Assembly: GCF_001949145.1 (NCBI RefSeq)
Contig: NW_019091419.1
Span: 1,727,365-1,791,364, forward strand
Reading direction: 5' to 3'
Source: Acanthaster planci
Taxonomy: Eukaryota > Echinodermata > Asteroidea > Valvatida > Acanthasteridae
Length of the DNA stretch: 64,000 nucleotides
Shown: in pieces, positions 20,451-64,000 of the stretch
Numbering within the stretch: position 1 is the first letter of the stretch
Layout of the letters: each line of letters opens with the position of its first letter
Position numbers and translations under genes: made by a program
The notes under the pieces: generated by a model
Database searches by the model: none
Told to the model about the DNA's origin: nothing
What the model saw: the letters and a program-made list of their open reading frames with translations, nothing else

Positions 20451-22862
20451 GCGACACGTCATAAGCTCATACTATACCCCAAATCTTCATCTTCAATCCC
20501 TCAGCATCCACAGACCCTTTATCCCACACACAATTCCCTGAGTTATCCAAACTTAAACCCCTCGCTCCTTCCTAAAGTTCCGGCACCCTACTATAAACGT
20601 TTCCATTACCACTTCCCATTCCACTCTTAAGTAATCAGTAATAAGTAATTAGTTAAACGAAAAAGACGAGAAAGGTTCCGGTCAACCCCATCTTCTTATC
20701 GGGAATCAAGCTCATTTTGGACGCCAGTCTTCATCACATTACGACTGAACACAGTACGGTCAGGGAGTCTGCCTGGGCTTGGGTAAGTACCAATTTTAGA
20801 TACCATGCACGCTATGGGGCTGATGGGTACCCCCATGTCTAATCCCTATACACACTCTAGATTATTGTTACCTCACACATCCCCCCCTAGAAGCATGTAA
20901 AGAATTCTTGATATTCCGATCAAACAATGACCAACACAGACCGGGGGGGGGGTTCTCTCCACCCTACATCTTGCATCATATACAATTTTATTGCAGTAGG
21001 GTCAGTCCTCAGACTGAAATCGAAAACCCTTCCATCCCAGGGCGTCGACACACTTTCGCATGAAAGTCTGGCAGCTAATAAACGTGCACACGGTATGCAC
21101 ATGTATTTGCCGAAACTCCCGACTATATATAGAAGTGAAAGTAACATTGTTCTTCAACCGATTCAGAGTACATAATTCCTTGGCTGTGAATCGGAGATAT
21201 GCTCAACACAGGCTAAAACTGCCACATCTAACTTTTTAAATACACACAAATAATGGAACAGAAAAAATGAAATAAAACAAAATTTATCAAACTTTTGAGT
21301 ACACATCCGAGGCGTTTAATTTCCAAAGTAAATCATAATGCTTCTACAACGTACATACACTACAGTATGTTGTAAAACTATGACGAGGACCAAACAAAAC
21401 AAATAATCCAAATCAATGAACTGAAAACCTCACAATAGGTCACTAAACACAAACAGTACAATAACGAAAATGACAACTTCCAGGAAACAAAATTAACAGC
21501 AAAATTGTCACAGCAAAAAAATCTGATACGACCCACATGTACCTTTGCCTCGAGTTATTACACGTAAATCTATTGTGACAATTTGAAATATGCATGGCAA
21601 CGTTTTGGTTTTATCTTTTTTCCAAATCTTACGATTTACAAAAGCGTTTTCTATTTCATTTCTAGTCAAACTTTACACCAGCATCAGCATCCAGCTTTAA
21701 ATGTAGTATTTCCTTTAATTAGAAAACTCAAAGATGACATACAGTACAACACTCCTACTGCTCTATCCGGAACTCCGAACGTCAAAACACAGGTGCCTCC
21801 AATTTATGTATCAGTGACTCATTATTTAAAAAATCAACCCAAAACCATTTTTTTCATTATGTTTAGAGAATACTAGACGAAAGCTGCCTTTAATGATTTC
21901 AATCTAATTCTGAGAGCCATTTCTTCTTCCTCCAGTAATTATCCAATTAATTCCTTCGGAAATGGCTTACAAACTCCTATTCAGAATATTAAAAAAGGTT
22001 TAAAAACTGATTTCTTAAATAACAGCAGCTGAAAAAGAGCCCTTAAAGTACATACAAGAAACTCTGGTAATTTAACAATGACAATCTGACAGAGACAGCT
22101 TTACGAGTGCGACCAGTTGTCACCCAAAACTAAAACAAGATCTTACCTCCTCCATTAATTCTCATGGCTTTGAACCTCATTTGCCTTTTGTATAGAAACA
22201 ACACAGATAAAGAAACCCCACCCTTCTAATTCCATTCCATCAGGTTTGTCATCATACTATCAGTTGGCTGTAAGCTCTGTACACAATTACTTAAAATATT
22301 TATTTCTCCAAACCTCTACAGGGAATGAGGTACTTTGTGAGACTTCCCATAAAAGTTGGTGCACTGCAAAGGATTTAAGATTTCATAAAGTTTGGGCCAT
22401 TACTGATATCTATCCATCATTTTGGTTAACCCTTCCCTTAGAAACCTTATTCACCTACTTGCAATTCTTCATTTGTAATCTGCAAACTGTTGGAAACGAG
22501 TCCCACCTAGAGGTGCTCAGGAAAGTCCCTTCACTGCCAAAATATTAATCGTTGAGTAGGATAATTGCTGTATTGAACCAGATTCCTCCCTCCTTACAAA
22601 TCCCGACCCACCTGCTTACAGTCCTCAGTCTGTAATTCCCCCACTCTAAGGAATGAGTTATATCTCGTGTTGCCCACAAAAGACACATCCCAAACAGATG
22701 AAAGTTTTATAAGAACAAGATTCAAGAATGCAACCATTGCTGGAATTGAACCACTTCATCCATTCACCATCCCACCCCTGTTGTAATCACCAACCCACCT
22801 ACTTACATGCCTCCACTTGTAATTGTCCATTCCACTCAGAGAGACTCTTCTCGAAAGTCTTA
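20451..22862 (-). other. PRPF8 3' UTR and intergenic DNA
   Basis: No coding exon recognised. Minus-strand AATAAA hexamers occur at 22299-22304 (about 0.56 kb after the PRPF8 stop) and again near 20986. A diverged direct repeat of about 80-95 bases lies at 22572-22650 and 22745-22838. Confidence 0.55.
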
Positions 22863-60632
<37,770 letters not shown>

Positions 60633-61094
60633 CTTGCAAAGGGGGAATCACCTATATGTACATGTATGCATGGTAGATTGATGGAATACCAAAAATAAAT
60701 AAATAAATACCCTCCCCTCCCAAAAAAATAAATCAATCAAGTTCCTGCTGATCTTTCTTACATATTGCAGAGCCACCCACATCAGGATATTATTCCCACC
60801 TTTTCAAACTTGAGCAGATATAAAGAAATGTAATGCTCTTGTGGTTGCCAACCGTGCAAACATTTATTAATCAGGTAGACTTACATTTACTAATAATAAC
60901 TACTAATATGGCCGGCCCCCCCAAAATATGTATTTCATTTTAATCAGTGCATCTGATGATGTCAGGTTTGCATATATTTAGTACATAAAAAATCACTTGT
61001 TTTTTCAACTTGCAACTATAGAGTTGCATGCGATGCAGTGGAACATATGTATGACCCTTTTTTGGCAGAAACTGTACATTGTCTGGCTGCCGCA

Positions 61095-61305
61095 TTTCCA
61101 TGATGACTTCAATGGCAACGGTTCGGCCTGGCGGGAACCAGTGTGGTGCACCTCACATACATGTATGTTTTCACCACTGCGATTTGCAAACGCTTTATGA
61201 ATGGGCCATCAACAATGGTTTTCAGGCAATGGAGTCACGAAAACCTTTCGTGGTACCACTATACCAGGAATTTCGTAAGATGCGATTTTGCTGTAACAGA
61301 TTTTC
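61095..61305. repeat. Dispersed repeat family, copy 3
   Basis: Fuller copy of the repeat at 52333-52535. It is followed at about 61345-61382 by CGTTACAACGAA/TTCGTAATAACGAG, a self-complementary end that suggests a DNA-transposon terminus. Confidence 0.65.
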
Positions 61306-63198
61306 TCCCCATAGAAATGTTTACATGTTGAGTTTGTTAAAATTGGAATTTCGTTACAACGAATTTCGTAATAACGAGAGTTGACTGCCACGCTGCAGAG
61401 TTTTCTGGTAGCCACCTTACTATTGCACAAGCGCAGTGTTAGGGTGCAGCTACATGTAAGAGGAGCAGCCACTGGTGACTGGCACATAATCATTACAATA
61501 ACAACTGTCTTGGTGAGTACCAACTTGACTGTAGTACACATGCAGATTTTCACAAAGTATGAGTGGCCACATAGATACATGTAGGAATCACGGAGCAACG
61601 ATTTTATTCTTTCACATATACACTATTTTTTTGACATCAAATGGACATATAAATTATAATATTTATTAAGTTTAGGGGTTTTGTGACGTTAAAAACCCCT
61701 TTATGCTGGCCCCTGGTTGTGTTTTGCTATTGAGTGTCAGCATTGCCACTGCTTTTTGATGATGTAATGCCTTCTGCAACAAATACATTACCACGGTATT
61801 AGTAAATACCTTGGTATATTTTTCATGGATATCGCGGTATCGAAAAAGGCAATACTGCCCATGCCTAGCCAGTAACAGGGACAACAAGGCCAAAATTTGT
61901 GCAAAGGAAAGGCACTGAGGCAAAGGTGTAAAATATTCTCCAAAACGAGTTATGAAACTGGAAAAATGAAAACTGGTGTTTTATGTGGTTGCTTGAGCTA
62001 TCCTGTTTAAATTTTTATTACAAATGACAAAACATCATATCACAGGAGGGAATAGGCACATTTTCTAACAAAGGATTTCTTAATTTAGAGGAAATTCATA
62101 TAATTAGAATTCCAATGAATTAAACCATATACATTTATTAAAGAAAGACAACATGTTTCGTCTCTACTTTGACTTCACAGTGCAAGCTTACCAGCCACCC
62201 CCCCCACCGTATATTTGACCAACCCAAGTTGAGTCTGCTGAGAGCATGCATACATGACCAAAATTAAGGGACAAAAAGACCTAGCCAAAGCTGTGGAGGC
62301 ATATTTCGGACACGGCTTAAGCCCATGTATGCATGTGCCAGCTGGGTTACTGCACATTATGCCAGGCTTTGCTGGCTGGCACCATGCACCGTATCCACAA
62401 GTGCCTGCAGCGAATAATCATCCAATGAACGTTGGATTTCAAAACGAAATAAATGTACACATACATTAATGTATTGTAAATCAAAGCCAACTGTAGCACA
62501 GGCAAGCCTGTGACGCAGCTGGGGGGCCAGCCAGCTTGGCTGCCTTGGCCATGCACCCATGTCATGCATGTGGCGTGAGGACGATTGTGTACCGGTAGAC
62601 AGCAACATGTGAATGTAAAGTTGAAAACTCACAGGAAATATTGGGTATTTTTTTTCAGGGCACCACTGCCAAGAAGAATGAGACACATGGCCAGCTTTGG
62701 CCGTGGACAAAGTGGAAATTTCCAGGGCACTAAGACCTATTGTTAGGGCACTGACCGCCATGGCAACAGTGACATTTGAGCGCTGCATGTACATCCACTA
62801 CCTTACAAGAAATTAAAGACTTTCTCTACTTCACCATTTTAAAATTATCTCCCATCTTCCAGTAGTCAATCCAGCACAGGGATTTGATTAGAAAGAAAAT
62901 GTAAGCAACTGCTGGCGGCGCAAATTAACAACTGATAAATACTACAATAAGTGCAGCGCATGGAGCATGATCAGACAATAGCCAATGATTGGTCATGTCA
63001 ATCAATCACATCATTCCAAACAAAAACACTTCAGACTGTTCAACCATCATGACCACGGGCCTAGCTGTTTTACAGTTGCTTCCCCCATTTACCACTTTGC
63101 TCACAACTACATGTACATGTACTTCGCCCATTTGCCACTTTGCCCAATTGTCATTTCTCCTATTTGCCACTTCACAAAAATACGCTGTAAAATATCCA

Positions 63199-63697
63199 CT
63201 AGGTTGCCAATTGTAGAACTCACCTTTTCCTCGTTTGGAGGAAAATATGTTGCCTTTTTGCTGTTTTCCCACTCCGGACGAAGTTTATCCCACTTACACA
63301 AAAGCAATGGCTGTTTCATCACTTTCAAGTCACGTTACAGAGAGCGAGGCGTGCTACCATTTGCCGCAAACAGTGTGCGACTGGACAGGGAACCAGCCAA
63401 GGGCATTGCATATTAACTGCGACACAAAACAGCTGTAATTTTTCTACGAGTACTTAGATCAACAGGTACTCTTGCAGATTTGAATGAGATACGTTCAGTG
63501 TAGGTGTTGAAGTCTGGGTCCAAACTAGACAGGCTCTCGTACATGGTACATGTACCATTACTAAACCATACAAAGGGGTCTGCGTAATGTAAAAAACAGG
63601 TGAAAATTCGTACGGAGTGGGAAAATGGCAAAAAAGGCAATATTTTTCCCTCCAAATGAGGAAAAGGCGACTTTCTACAATTGAATTAGCAACCTAG
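63199..63697. repeat. Foldback element with about 90-bp inverted arms
   Basis: The left arm (63199 to about 63290) runs CTAGGTTGC, CAATTGTAGAA, CCTTTTCCTC, TTTGGAGG, TTGCCTTTTTGC, TTTTCCCACTCCG. The complement of about 63606-63697 gives the same blocks in the same order with small indels. The loop is about 315 bases. No coding content; probably a foldback/MITE-type transposon. Confidence 0.8.
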
Positions 63698-64000
63698 CAT
63701 ACATAAGTAGTAAACATACGGGTGCAATTTCAGCTCATAAAATTAAGCGGATGTTTAGTTACACATGTATGCCCCTGGATGTTCTGGATAAAGTTTCGAA
63801 AGAAATCCCTATTAATCGGGACAGGGCCCAGTATAAGACGGAGGAGTAGGCTATTCATTGGGCCCTGTTTACGGGTCTTACCGTCTAGCTCACCACGTGA
63901 TACACAGACATTGTTGGCCAGTTGGCTGGTTCACAATTTTCTTGTAAATTGCGGTATGTAAAAATTCTTACATAGATTAAGACAGGTGTTCATCACGTTT

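Larger units (their letters stand above)
60633..64000. other. Upstream of PRPF8, no gene seen
   Basis: No convincing coding exon on either strand. Contains a dispersed repeat (61095-61305), three degenerate ATTTGCCACTTTGCCC-like copies at about 63088-63175, a large foldback (63199-63697) and a small ACAGGGCCCA/TGGGCCCTGT hairpin at 63821-63869. The PRPF8 promoter and any 5' UTR exon should lie here but cannot be placed. Confidence 0.5.

Noticed and set aside
63088-63175. CRISPR-like spacing of ATTTGCCACTTTGCCC copies
   Set aside because: Eukaryotic context, degenerate copies, no regular spacers; best seen as a short diverged repeat.
63722-63961. Plus-strand 79-codon frame at the right edge
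   Set aside because: No homology or splice signals recognised; it includes a palindrome and looks random.

Overview
The window is animal (metazoan) nuclear DNA with dense introns. Spliceosomal exons with GT-AG borders are separated by AT-rich introns full of short transposon relics, and there are two assembly gaps (15368-15691 and 46900-47863). Near-complete protein identity to vertebrate PRPF8, a recognisable FSIP2-like sperm-tail gene, a PTCHD3-like gene and frequent ACATGTA words suggest a non-vertebrate deuterostome (echinoderm, hemichordate or lancelet). That placement is an inference; the sequence does not name a species.

Layout. (1) 1-2138, plus strand: last exon of a Patched-domain (PTCHD3-like) 12-pass membrane protein whose upstream exons lie outside the window. 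(2) 5388-19976, minus strand: a 16-17 exon FSIP2-like gene, tail to tail with the Patched gene. I rebuilt it by splice phase; every junction is in frame, giving 2429 codons (or 2374 if it stops at 6163). The N-terminus carries the FSIP2 signature, then come basic coiled-coil exons, then four large low-complexity exons with an array of about 12 short amphipathic helices. (3) 19977-22862: CpG-rich FSIP2-like promoter and the PRPF8 3' UTR/intergenic DNA. (4) 22863-60632, minus strand: a complete PRPF8 (Prp8) gene. 42 coding exons join without a frame break into 2341 codons, against 2335 residues in human; the 964-base gap falls inside an intron. (5) 60633-64000: PRPF8 upstream DNA with no convincing gene, a dispersed repeat and a 0.5-kb foldback with about 90-base arms.

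PRPF8 and the FSIP2-like gene lie in the same orientation but there is no reason to think they work together: PRPF8 is the housekeeping core of the spliceosome, whereas FSIP2 belongs to the sperm flagellum. The accessory interest is mostly in the introns. These hold a degenerate piggyBac element with intact TTAA duplications, at least three smaller TTAA-flanked relatives (one inserted 5 bases inside a PRPF8 5' splice site), several other miniature inverted-repeat families, and direct repeats.
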